A stretch of DNA of 64,000 bases from Fragilariopsis cylindrus CCMP1102 (taxonomy: Eukaryota; Bacillariophyta; Bacillariophyceae; Bacillariales; Bacillariaceae), in NCBI GenBank assembly GCA_900095095.1, contig FMBT01000503.1, forward strand, positions 1 to 64,000, written 5' to 3'. Positions 19,128 through 30,388 of the stretch are shown piece after piece. The translations under genes and the position numbers were made by a program. The notes below the pieces were generated by a model. The model searched no databases. It saw only the letters and a program-made list of their open reading frames with translations, and was not told where the DNA came from. The first letter of the stretch is position 1. Every line of letters starts with the position of its first letter.

Positions 19128-21902
19128 CTAAATTCTATCACTTTTATAAGTTATGTTCTTATATTTTGATGCAACAATAGAAAATATCGGTTTCGGTCTT
19201 CGAAAAAAGTCCAAAGATCCTTTGTGATTGGCACCACCGGGCCTTCCGAAAGCCTTACTAGTATCGACTTCAATATAACCACATGTTAAAGGTTTAATCC
19301 CAGGAAGATAATCACAATGTGTATTATCTTCCCATTTATCATCGACCTTGAAATCAGTAATATGCCATAGAACAATACCACTAATATTAGAATTTGATAT
19401 TGCAACATCGACATTTTCAGATATAATTTTAGATTGATATTCAAGTGTCCACATTACAGCGGTATCATTTTGTTTCCATTCGTATATTCCACCTGCACCA
19501 GCTTCAGATATTATGAACGGTTTACCAATAGCAGATGGGATACTACCAGATTGAAGATCGTTAGCAATGCGATTCCAAAAAGTTTCAGGATTTTCAGTTG
19601 CGTACCAACCTGGATATCCATTATGTGAAATCACTGTTGCTGCTCGGTAACAACGATCATGAGGAGGGAATATGTTCGATGCGTACGTGATGAACCGAGT
19701 TGTATCACGGGATAGAATAGCATCAGAACTAGCCTGGTATCCGTTGCATGCTTCTTCTTTGTGACTCGGTCCTTCATTGAAGAAACCCCAAAAAGCAATG
19801 GAAGCATGGTTAAGTGCATTGTCAACCATTTCATTTATTTGTTGTTCTTGTTGTTCCAAAAAGTAATCATCCTGAAGGTTCTGAAGACTCACTCCTGGTC
19901 CTAATGTTTCAGACCACATAACAATACCGTGTTCGTCTAACAAATCCAACCATTTAGGATTTTGAGGATAATGCGCACCACGTACAAAATTAGAATGCCC
20001 GAGTTCTTCTAATATACGAATATCATCGTCAAGTTGCTCATTCGTGGGAGATGCTCCCGTGTAGGGAAATTGGGTATGATGATTCCATCCTACTAATTTC
20101 AAAACTTTACCATTCAGTCGTATCCGACTGCTGCTGCTGCTGCTACTGCTGCTGCTGCTATTGTTGTTGTTGTTTGTCATCGTCGTGGAGTTTGAATGAT
20201 AATTCCCCACATCCCAATATCGGAGCCCGAATCGTTCTGTAACTATCGCACCATTTAGATTGACTGAAATATTATGTAGTTGTGGGTTTGTTGTGGACCA
20301 AACTCGGGGTTCTGGTACATAAAAAACTCCTAAGTCGACCAACCTTTGTTGTTTTTGTTGGTGTTGCTGCTGCCGGTGTTGTGTAGTAGTAGTAGTAGTA
20401 GTATTTCTTAAAGTCCGCATTCCGACCTTCGGTGCTATCAAATAATCATCATCGTCGAAAAACAACAACACGTTCGATGAGGTATTACCATCAAAGTAAA
20501 GCGAGATTTGATTGTTCTGTATTAACTCTTTCAACAGTTGATCGTCATCATCTGGTAAGTGGTATGTATTGGTATTATTGGTACTAGTCCTAATATTATC
20601 ATTATTACTACTACTATCTTCTTCTTTTTCTTCTCCAACCCACAGTTGCAATGTCAATTTCACGGTCCGTAAATCCTTCTGAGGGAAGATATAAAGTCTC
20701 CATGGCCATAACGACGACAACAGATTGTTGTTTTTACGATTAGTAAAGATCTCGCTGGCAATAGTAGTAGTACGGTGTTCTTCTTCTTCTACGATATGGT
20801 TGTTACTATCAAAATCATGACCATCATCATTGCTACTAAAACTTGCTTCTTTTTGAATCGATACATCGTCATTGTCATTGTCATCATCGAAATCATCAGA
20901 ACCAAACACATCGACAACAGAAGACGACGAAGAGGAGGTTGGACGTGAAAGTTCGCGTTCGCATTCGTGCCATTCCACAGATCTTAAAATACTACCATAA
21001 TGCCAAAAATCACCACCAGTATGTAATGGAGCAGTAGTATAATTAAATCGATTATCGACCAGTACAAATAATTCATGCTGGACAATAACAGCAGTAGTAC
21101 TTATAGGGACGATATACTGGGATACGGTTCTGTTCGTTGTTGCGGTTGCAGTCGCTGTTAAATTTTTCTTATTCTTCTTCTTCTTTGTTTGTCGCTGTTG
21201 TTGCTGTTGCTGTTGCTGCTGCTGTTGCCGTTGCTGTTGCTGTTGCTGTCGTCCTTGTTTCAATACAGTAGATGGCACGTCTAACCACCATGAAACATAC
21301 CCACCAGCAGTATGATCACCAATTTCAATTCCATTGAACCATACTCGACAATAAAAGGAACATGCTTGGAATTGGATACGAGCAGATCCTCCTCCAGTTC
21401 CTCCTCCTCCTCCTCCTCCTCCTCCTTTTGTAGTCGTTGTTGCTGTTGCTGTTGCTGTTGTTTCAAATTGGGTACGAAAAAATGATACACCACGATAACC
21501 GATATAACCAGGAAGAGAACCATGATCTGGATCATTCATAACTTCAATCGTTGATGGGATTGGTACTGGTTCTTTGGTAATAATTTTTGATATATCAATA
21601 TTCGGATCCATGGAATCAAACCTTCTTCTTGTATTACTTCTGGAGGCTATATTATTGTTATTGGTATTGTTCGCCTTTTCCTTTTCCTCGTCATCCTCCT
21701 TTATTGCTAAAATACTTGCATTCCAGATCCCATCTAATAGAAATACTCGACGACGACCAGAATACTTGGGCCAATAACCAGGTACACGTTGTAGTGGCTG
21801 GTGCTGGTGCTGGTGCTGCTGACTATCATGATCTGTGATTATTATCCCATGAGTAATGACGACGACAATATGTAGTAGTAGTAGATGAATTACTAGCACC
21901 AT
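19128..21902 (-). CDS. Secreted glycoside hydrolase family 2 enzyme
   Basis: A 924-residue protein with a signal peptide (MVLVIHLLLLHIVVVITHG). A sugar-binding jelly-roll domain follows (about 40-300, with HTGGDFWHYG and RSVEWHE) and is heavily interrupted by polyQ, Gly and acidic low-complexity insertions. An immunoglobulin-like middle part comes next, then the TIM barrel from about 610. The catalytic pair is visible: FWGFFNEGP (acid/base Glu, about residue 708) and ISEAGAGG (nucleophile Glu, about 798), with NFVRGAHYPQNP before them, all GH2 hallmarks (beta-galactosidase, glucuronidase, mannosidase). Substrate cannot be set from the sequence; an extracellular or vacuolar beta-glycosidase is most likely. 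Its 3' end is only about 85 bp from that of the DUF3556-like gene. Confidence 0.88.
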   Translation of the reverse strand: MVLVIHLLLLHIVVVITHGIIITDHDSQQHQHQHQPLQRVPGYWPKYSGRRRVFLLDGIWNASILAIKEDDEEKEKANNTNNNNIASRSNTRRRFDSMDPNIDISKIITKEPVPIPSTIEVMNDPDHGSLPGYIGYRGVSFFRTQFETTATATATTTTKGGGGGGGGGTGGGSARIQFQACSFYCRVWFNGIEIGDHTAGGYVSWWLDVPSTVLKQGRQQQQQQRQQQQQQQQQQQRQTKKKKNKKNLTATATATTNRTVSQYIVPISTTAVIVQHELFVLVDNRFNYTTAPLHTGGDFWHYGSILRSVEWHECERELSRPTSSSSSSVVDVFGSDDFDDDNDNDDVSIQKEASFSSNDDGHDFDSNNHIVEEEEHRTTTIASEIFTNRKNNNLLSSLWPWRLYIFPQKDLRTVKLTLQLWVGEEKEEDSSSNNDNIRTSTNNTNTYHLPDDDDQLLKELIQNNQISLYFDGNTSSNVLLFFDDDDYLIAPKVGMRTLRNTTTTTTTQHRQQQHQQKQQRLVDLGVFYVPEPRVWSTTNPQLHNISVNLNGAIVTERFGLRYWDVGNYHSNSTTMTNNNNNSSSSSSSSSSSRIRLNGKVLKLVGWNHHTQFPYTGASPTNEQLDDDIRILEELGHSNFVRGAHYPQNPKWLDLLDEHGIVMWSETLGPGVSLQNLQDDYFLEQQEQQINEMVDNALNHASIAFWGFFNEGPSHKEEACNGYQASSDAILSRDTTRFITYASNIFPPHDRCYRAATVISHNGYPGWYATENPETFWNRIANDLQSGSIPSAIGKPFIISEAGAGGIYEWKQNDTAVMWTLEYQSKIISENVDVAISNSNISGIVLWHITDFKVDDKWEDNTHCDYLPGIKPLTCGYIEVDTSKAFGRPGGANHKGSLDFFRRPKPIFSIVASKYKNITYKSDRI

Positions 21903-22434
21903 GGTAACTTGTAACTTTTACAGTCAATAAAACATAAAAAACAAAACAAGTAAAAGTCTTTAAATGATGTTTGATTGATTGATGATTTTTTGATTGATTC
22001 ATGATTGAACAATCATTCATTCCCGTTCGACCTTCAGTCCCACATGGAGTCGAGTCACACGTTAAAAGTATCATTTGAATTCAGATTGAAACGAAAGAGA
22101 AAAAACAAAGAAAAGAGCTGTTGGACGAAACGACGAAACAGGACCGCCGACAAATAAGAAATAATTCACTCATCAAAACTCGAAAGAAGCAAACCTGTCA
22201 CTTTATTTTTTTTCGAATGCCAACGTCAATCTCAACCCAGATCTACTATAGTAAGTGTTGTCATAGGCTTTCAATTTATTCACGTCTTCATTGTTGTTCC
22301 TTGTGCTCTATCGAGGTCCTCTCATTTTTTGTTCTTCTCAACACTATAACAACCACAATTGACTACTGTACGTTCCCAAAACACGGGATAACAGTTCATT
22401 CGCAACAACAACGACAATTAGAGGCAATAACATC
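21903..22434. other. Divergent promoter region, GH2 and MATH-BTB genes
   Basis: Upstream flanks of two divergent genes. A GATT/ATTGATTG microsatellite lies at about 21970-22000. No separate gene seen. Confidence 0.4.
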
Positions 22435-23640
22435 ATGTCCGACGAAAAACGAAAACTTGTTGATAGCGCATCCATTGGTAGCCCACCGAAAAAGGTATCG
22501 GAAAGTATTGAAACCATCCAGCTGGTAATTCATAATTTTAAAGATCGAACAGAAAAACGTGGCGAGTTTATTCCATCTCCAGTTTTAAAAGCTCATGGGT
22601 ACGATTGGACAATTTTAATTTATCCGAAAGAAAGTCTAGCGTCTTCATCTGAGACCGTATATGTATCATGTATGCTGGAATATGTTGGAGACCAGAAACA
22701 TGAACCAGTCGCACGAGTCGCAATTGTCCGCAAAGGTACTTGGACTGCCTGGAGCGAGGTGATGAGATTTGATGGAGAAACTGGCATGGAAGGTAAGGAC
22801 TATGCAACGCGAGATGATATAGTTGCAAATGGACTGGAGGAAAATGGATCTCTAGAAATTCAATTCGATATTCAGATCGCATCGGAAAGCAAATTAGTTT
22901 GGTATCCGAAGGAGTTACAACAACAGGAGATTTTGACAGAACTCTACCACGAAGCTTCCGAAACGGCAGACGTTGTTTTCAATATTGGAGGTATGGAGTA
23001 CCACGCTCATAAAAGTATTCTTTCTCGCAGAGCAAAGACTTTATTTCAACTGAGTAAGGACTACAACAATGATGATGACGATCGCGAAGTTGTTATTCCA
23101 ATTTCTGATATGAGAGGAGAAATATTTCAAAAACTATTGGAATTTGTTTATACTGTGAAAACACCCGAGGTTGAAGATGTGACTGCTGCTATAGAAATCC
23201 TTCTTGCAGCCAATCGGTTTGATTGTATTCAACTTAAATTGTACATCGAATCGGTCATAGTGGACAAATTCTTAACCCCAACCATTGCTGCCAAAATATT
23301 GATTCTTGGTGATTCCTATTCATGTGCACTCTTAAAAGAGACAGCAATGAATTTGTGTGCTTCCGATATAAGTGCTGCTAAAGAATCTGAAGGATGGTCC
23401 GACCTTAAGGAGTCGAACCGTCTCCTTTATGAATTACTTGAATTCATGTCGTACAAAAATGGTCATTATGCAACCACCACCGCCACCACCACGGTCGATA
23501 ATTTGGATGTAACGTCCCTTCGTGAACAACTTCAAGAGTCGAAGCTTGAAGTCGATGGTAGTCGTTCCATGCTTGTAGAACGCTTGAAGAAACACCGACA
23601 CAAACAAAAATTAGTGCACCCTTATCCTATATCTGACTGA
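22435..23640 (+). CDS. MATH-BTB/POZ-SAP domain protein
   Basis: 401 residues, intronless. Residues about 28-150 form a MATH/TRAF-like beta sandwich (HGYDWTILIYPKES, then SCMLEYVG and a final LEIQFDIQI strand). The BTB/POZ domain spans about 180-290 (TADVVFNIGGMEYHAHKSIL, then MRGEIFQKLLEFVYT). BACK-like helices follow (about 290-350). A C-terminal SAP motif (about 362-394, LDVTSLREQLQESKLEVDGS then RSMLVERLK) is a short DNA/RNA-binding helix pair. MATH-BTB proteins such as SPOP are Cullin-3 adaptors that recruit substrates for ubiquitination; the added SAP motif would place this one at chromatin or RNA. Start is the first ATG giving a full MATH domain. Confidence 0.85.
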   Translation: MSDEKRKLVDSASIGSPPKKVSESIETIQLVIHNFKDRTEKRGEFIPSPVLKAHGYDWTILIYPKESLASSSETVYVSCMLEYVGDQKHEPVARVAIVRKGTWTAWSEVMRFDGETGMEGKDYATRDDIVANGLEENGSLEIQFDIQIASESKLVWYPKELQQQEILTELYHEASETADVVFNIGGMEYHAHKSILSRRAKTLFQLSKDYNNDDDDREVVIPISDMRGEIFQKLLEFVYTVKTPEVEDVTAAIEILLAANRFDCIQLKLYIESVIVDKFLTPTIAAKILILGDSYSCALLKETAMNLCASDISAAKESEGWSDLKESNRLLYELLEFMSYKNGHYATTTATTTVDNLDVTSLREQLQESKLEVDGSRSMLVERLKKHRHKQKLVHPYPISD

Positions 23641-24003
23641 ATGTTCGGAGTGCCAAAAACACTTGATCGATCGATCGATGCATGTGGTCTATATCCTACC
23701 GAAGAGACAACATATGAATACTAACTAACCTAATGGAGCAAGAAGAAAGAGAGACAACGAACGAACGTGTGTGTGTATGAATTAATGCTAGTATCCGATG
23801 ATTGATTACTATTATGGCAATCGCAACGAATCGAGTGGGGGTGGGCGGCGGGCACAGCAGCGGCAGCATCGACAAAAGAGGGACAATATAATATAATATT
23901 AGTAGTGTTCAATGCATTAGAATTCTATAAAAAGTTACTGTTACAAATACGAAGGTATTCTCGGATACTTACAGTTACTTTATTTTTTCTATTATTTCTT
24001 TTT
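23641..24003. other. Convergent 3' flank
   Basis: Short AT-rich gap with a GATC run (about 23666-23680) and AT-rich terminator-like tails. No gene seen. Confidence 0.5.
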
Positions 24004-25335
24004 TTATGACGCGGTTAAGAAGATTAAACGATCTTCAAATCGAAGGATAATATCATTGTCATCGTTGCCATTATTGACATCGTTGTCATTGCCATTAATA
24101 GTTTTAGCTTTAGCAGCTTTAGCTTTAGCCGTAATTTCATTACATGCATCTTCTAATTCTAAATCAGTAAAATTTGAAAATGTCGACCAAAATCTGGATT
24201 GGATCATTTCGATCCATCGATTTAATGTAATACTACATGGATAAAATTCGACATTCCATTTGATATTGGTATATCCTGCATCTATCAAGTCTTGTTGAAT
24301 ATCGTCAATCGATGGTTGATTTTGTTTCCATACCTCTTTTGCATCGGACCATAATGGATAATCAATCTCAATTTGTGGACGTGTGATAATTAATATTGAC
24401 GGATGTGTTGATGTTGTAGATTTTAATTTTGATCGTTGTTGTATTCGTAATTCATCTTTCATACCACGAAAAATTCCAACACGATCCTTTTTTTGAAAAT
24501 GATGTATCACTTCTTTTAATAGTATTTGATCATATCCATCATATTTATGATTAATAATAGTTGTCCTCCAATCTAATATATCATCGGATGATTGAGAAAT
24601 TAAAAAGTCTTCCGCTGGTGCCTTAATAAATGATACAATATCACTATTACTGTTATCAATATCACTATCATTATCAATATCATTATCAGTATTATTGTTA
24701 TTATCTCCAATCAAAAATGGATCTATCACAACAATTCTTGAATTATCATTTGGATGTATTAATTCTTTTGCAAAATTTCCAGTTCCACCACCAATATCTA
24801 AAATGCATCGTTTTCTACTAAGAATTTGATCTTGATCTGGAGATTTTTCTTCTAGTGTTTGTATCTGTATCTGTATTTGTATCTGTAATCGATTACGACA
24901 AAGAGTAATTAAATGTTCCATATATTCACCAGGTTCATAAAAATAAGCATCTTCATAGGATTCATCCTTGGAATGATTTTCATAATGGGATGATGTTACT
25001 TCTTCTTTTTTGTCGTCCTTGTTGTTGTCAATTATTCCAGCTTCAGTAGTAGATACCATCCTATATCGGTGTTGTTGTTGCTGCTGCTGTTGCAGTTTTG
25101 AATTGAGTTTTATTTGTTGTTGTTGTGGTGATGATGATGATGGTACCACGTGTAGCAGTCGTCGTCGTTCTCGTTGTTGTGCTCCGAAATTATTATTATT
25201 ATTGATAAACAGTCCCGATATTATTACTTGTTTGGCGTGTCGTCGTGGTGCTCCTCCTCGTGACAATAATGGTAATAATGACGATAACGACAATGATGGC
25301 GATAACAACAAAGAAGAAGATAAAAGACGCTGCAT
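24004..25335 (-). CDS. Class I SAM-dependent methyltransferase, organelle-targeted N terminus
   Basis: 443 residues. The first 70 are Ser/Leu/Arg-rich without acids (RLLSSSLLLSPSLSLSSLLP, then RRHAKQVIISG), like a mitochondrial or plastid presequence. After a polyQ patch the catalytic domain has motif I ILDIGGGTGNFAKEL (about 176-190), an acidic residue at the end of strand 2 (VVIDPF), FIKAPAEDFL (motif II region) and QILLKEVIHHF (motif IV). This is the Methyltransf_11/25 type. A short dipeptide repeat, QIQIQIQIQ, lies just before it. The methyl acceptor is unknown; small-molecule methylation fits best, since there is no RNA-binding extension. Confidence 0.78.
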   Translation of the reverse strand: MQRLLSSSLLLSPSLSLSSLLPLLSRGGAPRRHAKQVIISGLFINNNNNFGAQQRERRRLLHVVPSSSSPQQQQIKLNSKLQQQQQQQHRYRMVSTTEAGIIDNNKDDKKEEVTSSHYENHSKDESYEDAYFYEPGEYMEHLITLCRNRLQIQIQIQIQTLEEKSPDQDQILSRKRCILDIGGGTGNFAKELIHPNDNSRIVVIDPFLIGDNNNNTDNDIDNDSDIDNSNSDIVSFIKAPAEDFLISQSSDDILDWRTTIINHKYDGYDQILLKEVIHHFQKKDRVGIFRGMKDELRIQQRSKLKSTTSTHPSILIITRPQIEIDYPLWSDAKEVWKQNQPSIDDIQQDLIDAGYTNIKWNVEFYPCSITLNRWIEMIQSRFWSTFSNFTDLELEDACNEITAKAKAAKAKTINGNDNDVNNGNDDNDIILRFEDRLIFLTAS

Positions 25336-26065
25336 CGAAAGAAGAAAAGGAAAAGAAAGAATATTGTCGTTGTGTTACCCAGTACTGCTATGTATTAAGT
25401 CTAGTAACAATATCACAATAATACCAATACCAATCTATCTTCTCCTCTACAGTATTCCTTCTTCCTCGTCTCACTGTTCCTCTCTTTCAAGATGTGCGTC
25501 AGATAAAGCTTTCGTTTGTTTTTAAATTTTGCAAAAGGTATTCAATATCGGCGGCATGAAGCTCTGGGCCAGTTGTCGTCCGTCCGTCTGAAATAGACAT
25601 GACTTAGTCCTTACAACAAGAAAGATTTTTTTTAAATAAAAATTAAAGTACAAAATTCTTTAAGAAAACAGATTTCGGTCCGATACTTTATATGAAGACT
25701 ATATGAACCATGGGAAAGTAAATATGCTACAGTTGATGAAGAGCCAACGGGAATCACAGGCACCACATTTTTAATCTACCATCTGAGGCTAGCATGCAAG
25801 CAGTGTCCGATTGTTAAAGGTACTGTGCTACTGCAATGGTTTATATCAAGATTGAATGAAAATGTCTAGATAGAATAGTATGTACGGACGAACGAAATAC
25901 AGTAGAAAATAGTTTGAACGGTAAAAGTCCTTCTCAAATAGAGTGATAATATAACAGTCCATAAAAAAATGAATTATTACATATTGTTATTTTATTACAG
26001 CACATTATCTATCATCACCGAATCAATGATTTGAAAATCATCTTTCTTTTCGTTTCGTTTCGTTC
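25336..26065. other. Intergenic region
   Basis: Upstream flank of the methyltransferase and 3' flank of the HIG1 gene. AT-rich, no coding or RNA signal that I recognise. Confidence 0.5.
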
Positions 26066-27369
26066 TTATCTAGCACGGCTTAATTGTCTTTGAAGATGAG
26101 CTTGATATTCTGCTTTCGTCATGAGTCTCGATCTTGTTTCTTCCATTTCTTGAATCCTCTCATTAATTTCATCTTCTGTAACATATTTTCCATATCGGTC
26201 CATTACTTCTTTCATCCCCATGACACCGAGTAAGGTACATAGTACCGCAAATTGTCCAAAGACACGTGTATGTAATAATCTCATAGTGAAAGATTCTACT
26301 GGACCACCTTTCTTACCACCTTGACCATAAAAGATATATCCCACCGCGGGTGCACCAATAGCACCAATGCATTTAAAGGGATTCCCCTGGACGAAATTTG
26401 CTGATTTTTGATAGGCGGAGAGTGTGGGTGTCTCCACCAGTCGTACACCGGATTCGACTATCGATTGTCGATACAGATCATGTAAATGTATATCATCTTT
26501 GGAGGCTGTTTTTTTCTTTTCCGCCCATGCAATCGTCTATATTTGAAAAAGAAAGAAAATGTGCAATTTTTTTTAAGAAAAGAATAATCTAAATTGTGTA
26601 TATACAGAAGTAGTTTCGTATTTTTTGGACAGTAAAGCAGCGGCAAACAATAGCAGATAGCAGAATAGCAGATAATAGAACACACCAAACATACCTGAAT
26701 ATTATGTTCATTAACTTCCGCCACTTCATGCATTCGATGAGTTAATTTTTGTTCCGACGTGACAGCGAAAATAAATAATGGTGGCATGATAGCAATTGCT
26801 GTACGACTTTGACCATTTGTCATCTGTTTGTTGTTAGAAAAAAGAAAAGAAAAAATGGAAAGTCGTTTTTTCGGACAGATAATAGTAAAAGAAAAAAAAA
26901 GTTCATTCTCAATGTTAGTGTGGTGCGGCGTCGTACTATTATTTCATCATCATCATCATCGTCGTTGTTGTTGTTGTGTCGATATCAGTTGTTTTCTGGT
27001 AGCACAAAAAAAAGTTAAAACGCACCTGACGAAATTTTGGATTTTTCAAAGCAAGCCACAATCTGGAATATTATAATAATAGAATTATAGGAGGGATGCA
27101 TGCATGCAGGCATACAACGAAAAGCAAATGAATATTAGATCATACATACAAAGTAAAATACTGTATCATTAAGGAAATAATAATGATACAATAAATTTGT
27201 CGTCGTCATGGTCGTCGACATGACATGGCAAGACATAACATAAACATAAACATAACATCACGTACCCTGCTAAGGAAGGTACAAAAGCCATAGCTCCATT
27301 GATCATACCATCATTGAAGGCTGCGGCTGTTACTTCCTCCCGCTTGTCTTCTGGTGTTAAAGACGCCAT
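26066..27369 (-). CDS. HIG1-domain mitochondrial inner-membrane protein, four exons
   Basis: Exons on the minus strand are 27369-27266, 27062-27026 (only 37 bp), 26823-26695 and 26536-26066, all bounded by GT-AG and joining in phase to give 246 residues. The N-terminal part has a hydrophobic segment (GAMAFVPSLAG) and a second one (AIAIMPPLFIFAV). The HIG1 domain spans about 150-215: NPFKCIGAIGAPAVGYIFYG, then a basic loop and MRLLHTRVFGQFAVLCTLLG. The C terminus is a charged coiled coil. HIG1/Rcf1 proteins stabilise respiratory complexes III and IV in mitochondria. The N-terminal membrane segment and long linker make it about twice the length of typical HIG1 proteins. The start is supported by the phase of all three introns. 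Confidence 0.85.
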
Positions 27370-28748
27370 TTTTTTCTTTTTCTTCTGTAAGTCTAGTAGT
27401 TGTTTGCGTTAATATTGTCGCTTAGTATTTGTTGTTTGCTACAGAGTCGACGTATGTTGTTGTTGTTATTATTTGTGAGGCGAAGATGTGTCTTTGTTTT
27501 GAAAGTCAAAAGACGTGAAAGCGAACACGGCGAAGTTCAAACAGCTGCACGACCCGCTCCATGAATGGATCATCATTGAATCGAATGAATCAATCACAAT
27601 CAATCAATCAATCAATCGTATGAAAACGTGAATGAAGCAAGAATCAATCTAATCTCTAACAACAATCCACGATCCCATCATCAATTATGCATTCACAGTT
27701 TGAAGGTAAACTAACTTAGTCCTTATCTTCTGATTTTGAATGCGAATGAATGAATCAATCATTATTTTTACTTTTTCGATTTTTTCTGATGTTCAGAAGA
27801 TTCTTCCTCTTCATTATGTACTTGACCATACCACTCTATTAGCATTGAAACCTTTCACATGATTTATTACCATAGTAGGTCTATGTGATCTGATGGTTCT
27901 CTATGAAGCCATTGACGTTTTAGGTCTAAAAAATATTGAGCATCAATCATTTATAATAAAATTATAGTAGTATAGTAAGAGGTGTCAATGCTACTAAAGT
28001 AGTAGTATAATGATTACACTGATAGACGCAGGAATACACATTTGACAGCAAGCGTTGTATAACAAACGTGTAAAGTCTTCTGTTGAGCAGATAGATTGAT
28101 ATCGATAGATAGATAGATAGAAGTGATTCTTTGTATTGTTATTTCGGAGAAAATAAATGTGTTGGGGACATGCGATGCTGTTGGAAGGTTGAGTGGGGAA
28201 TGCGTGGGCAATTCAACTGAAATTTTGTAGTATCCTACTTCTTACAATGTACTTTTTATATTATTATTATGCATACAGTAGCATGGATGATGATTTTTTG
28301 TTTGTACAACTTAGCTAAGCATAATAAAGTTTATTATCGGAATTTTAAAAACAAAAAATCTGTATAGCATTTCCCTTGGTCGGCCCTACACAGGATAGCG
28401 TCTAGGCAGGCCCTCATTATTATCAATGTTCTGTCGTGTACTTGTTGGAGGAAATATCCCTCTTAAAGTTTGAATCTCCCACATGGAATGGCCTCTAGGC
28501 CCTCTTATTAATTTTGATTATTTTTGTCGTGTACTTCTTGTCTCGTCTTTCCATCATGTGGAGAATCTATACATAGTGTATAGAAGTAGTCAATTTTGAC
28601 CAAAACGAGGTAAAATAACCTCCTAAATTTTACAAGGTTTATATTATAGCACAACGAAAAAGGCTCTTCCTCGAATCCCATTATCCTATACACAACATAT
28701 TATGTGTATACCCCCCCCCCCCCCCCCCCCTTCGTTCTATACCTTTCG
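27370..28748. other. Intergenic region with C20 tract
   Basis: Contains CAAT microsatellites (about 27595-27618), a GATA run (about 28099-28120) and an uninterrupted run of 20 C at 28711-28730 near the 3' end of the SGNH gene. No gene seen. The short proline-coding frame across the C tract is not a gene. Confidence 0.5.
28400..28550. repeat. Two diverged direct repeats of about 55 bp
   Basis: The segments at about 28400-28450 and 28490-28545 share a CTCTAGGC/GTCTAGGC start, a middle of mixed ATT sequence and GTCGTGTACTT near the end. Function unknown; may be a piece of an old mobile element. Confidence 0.4.
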
Positions 28749-29462
28749 TCACGAATCAATCGAAATATTGCAAACAATGCAGGCTACCCTTCTCAATATA
28801 TCAGCTTCCTCCTTCGTTGGTAAGGGGTATGGTGGTTGTTCACCACTGCCACTGGTAGATGGTGGTTGCATAAATCGGGCTGTGGTCCACCAGGCACTAT
28901 CATACACTGGAGGTGGTTCGTTGACGATTGTACAATAGAGGACATTGGTTTGTAGTAAGGTACCATGTGCACTGGGATGAAAGTCATCGTGTGCATATAA
29001 TTTTTCCCATAATAGGAATGATGATGATGATGATGATGATGATGGTGATGATATGCTCTCGTCGTCGTCGTCGTCGTCTTGATGGAGGATGATATCATCT
29101 CCATGATTAGTAGTCTCATCGTCATGACGACGACGTCGCTGATCATTGCTAGTAGTATTCGTAATCATCGCAATATTATTATTTTTGAGAAACTGATAGG
29201 CACGTCCGACCGGTGCCACTACTGCTGCCATAGTTGGAGGAAAGAGAGTTGTATACTCCAGATATCCTTGATATATACCCTCCGTGAATTGATCGAACGT
29301 ACCCAGATCAGTCGAGTTATTGGTGCCGGGAAATCGGTAGGCTGCCGTTTGAAGAAAAATAATCTTTGGTGATGATGATGATGATAATGATTTTGTTGGT
29401 CTTTCTGATATGTTGCTCATTGACTTTGTTGTATTACTTGGTGACAAGCCTGTATCTTGGAT

Positions 29463-29502
<40 letters not shown>

Positions 29503-29918
29503 AGCAATAATAGTGGCAGATAATGATCGTGAAGAACCTGGAGTGTTTCTTCCTTCGAATGAGTTCGAATGGGAGATTGCGTATGATCGTTCATAATCAC
29601 AAAGTCCCAGCTCCGTTCTGTCAAAAGATCTGGAACAGTTGGGGATCCATTACTGCAATTATCAGGATCAGTAGTAGTAGTAGCAGCATGTTCAGTAAAG
29701 TGCCTGCCATTTCCTTTTTCCAACAAGGATGCAAGAGTGGCACCTCCTCGAAGACACGAATTATTTTGAAGGATCGATAATGATGATGATGATGATGGAT
29801 ATTTCTGTTGTAGCATACGTTGTAACAAATTAGGACCATCATTGAAAAACTGGATCGAGTTACCAATATGGGCCACGTGAATTGTAGTACTAGGTTCACG
29901 ATCGGTGGTCGTTTCCAT
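28749..29918 (-). CDS. SGNH/GDSL-fold hydrolase-like protein
   Basis: 389 residues. HIGNSIQF (G19-N20-S21) is the block-I nucleophile region, VIMNDHTQSP provides the block-III Asn, and YAHDDFHPSAHG (about 320) holds the Asp-x-x-His pair of block V, in the right order and spacing for an SGNH esterase. Strands such as KIIFLQTAAYRFP separate them. Long polyQ (about 140-152), polyS and acidic insertions interrupt the core. No signal peptide is visible. The upstream frame is open into another polyQ tract but has no Met. The likely role is ester hydrolysis, substrate unknown. A cell-surface DUF-type SGNH protein is also possible. Confidence 0.72.
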
Positions 29919-30388
29919 GACTGACTGACTGACTAACTGTTGCTGTTGCTGTTGCTGTTGCTGGTGTTGTGCCGTCGTCTTCAGTGGAAGTAGATTGTTT
30001 CAAATTGGTGGTTGCGTAATTTTTTGATATAGGTTGTAGTGGTCTTTGAATCGAAAAGGTGTGGGAGCGAATACACCAGTGTTGCTAATACCAGAAGCAA
30101 GAAGCGTCCGTTTGATGAAGATATCATGTTTGATATTATGATTATTGATTATTGTCGTCGTCGTGTTCATTGTTCGATTTTTAACGTACAGTACGTAACT
30201 AACTATCGTACCAGTGCTTTTCTAAATAAGTAATTGTCGTTATGTAATCATCTGAACGCCCTGAAGACGAGGAAAATTACAGTATTATCACTCTTCTTTT
30301 CTTTTTGTTACTCGTCATTAGCGCAACTCGTCGCGCGAATTAGAAGAGACGTAATACAACATAGTACTTCAACCATCCAGCTCCAGAA
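29919..30388. other. Intergenic region
   Basis: 5' flank of the SGNH gene, with a GTTGCT repeat (about 29938-29962), then AT-rich DNA up to the Copia remnant. No gene seen. Confidence 0.5.

Noticed and set aside
24630-24821. Tyr/His-rich plus-strand frame
   Set aside because: Antisense shadow of Asp/Asn-coding repeats in the methyltransferase gene.
28702-28938. Proline-rich small protein on the plus strand
   Set aside because: The prolines come from the C20 tract, and the rest is antisense to the SGNH hydrolase gene.
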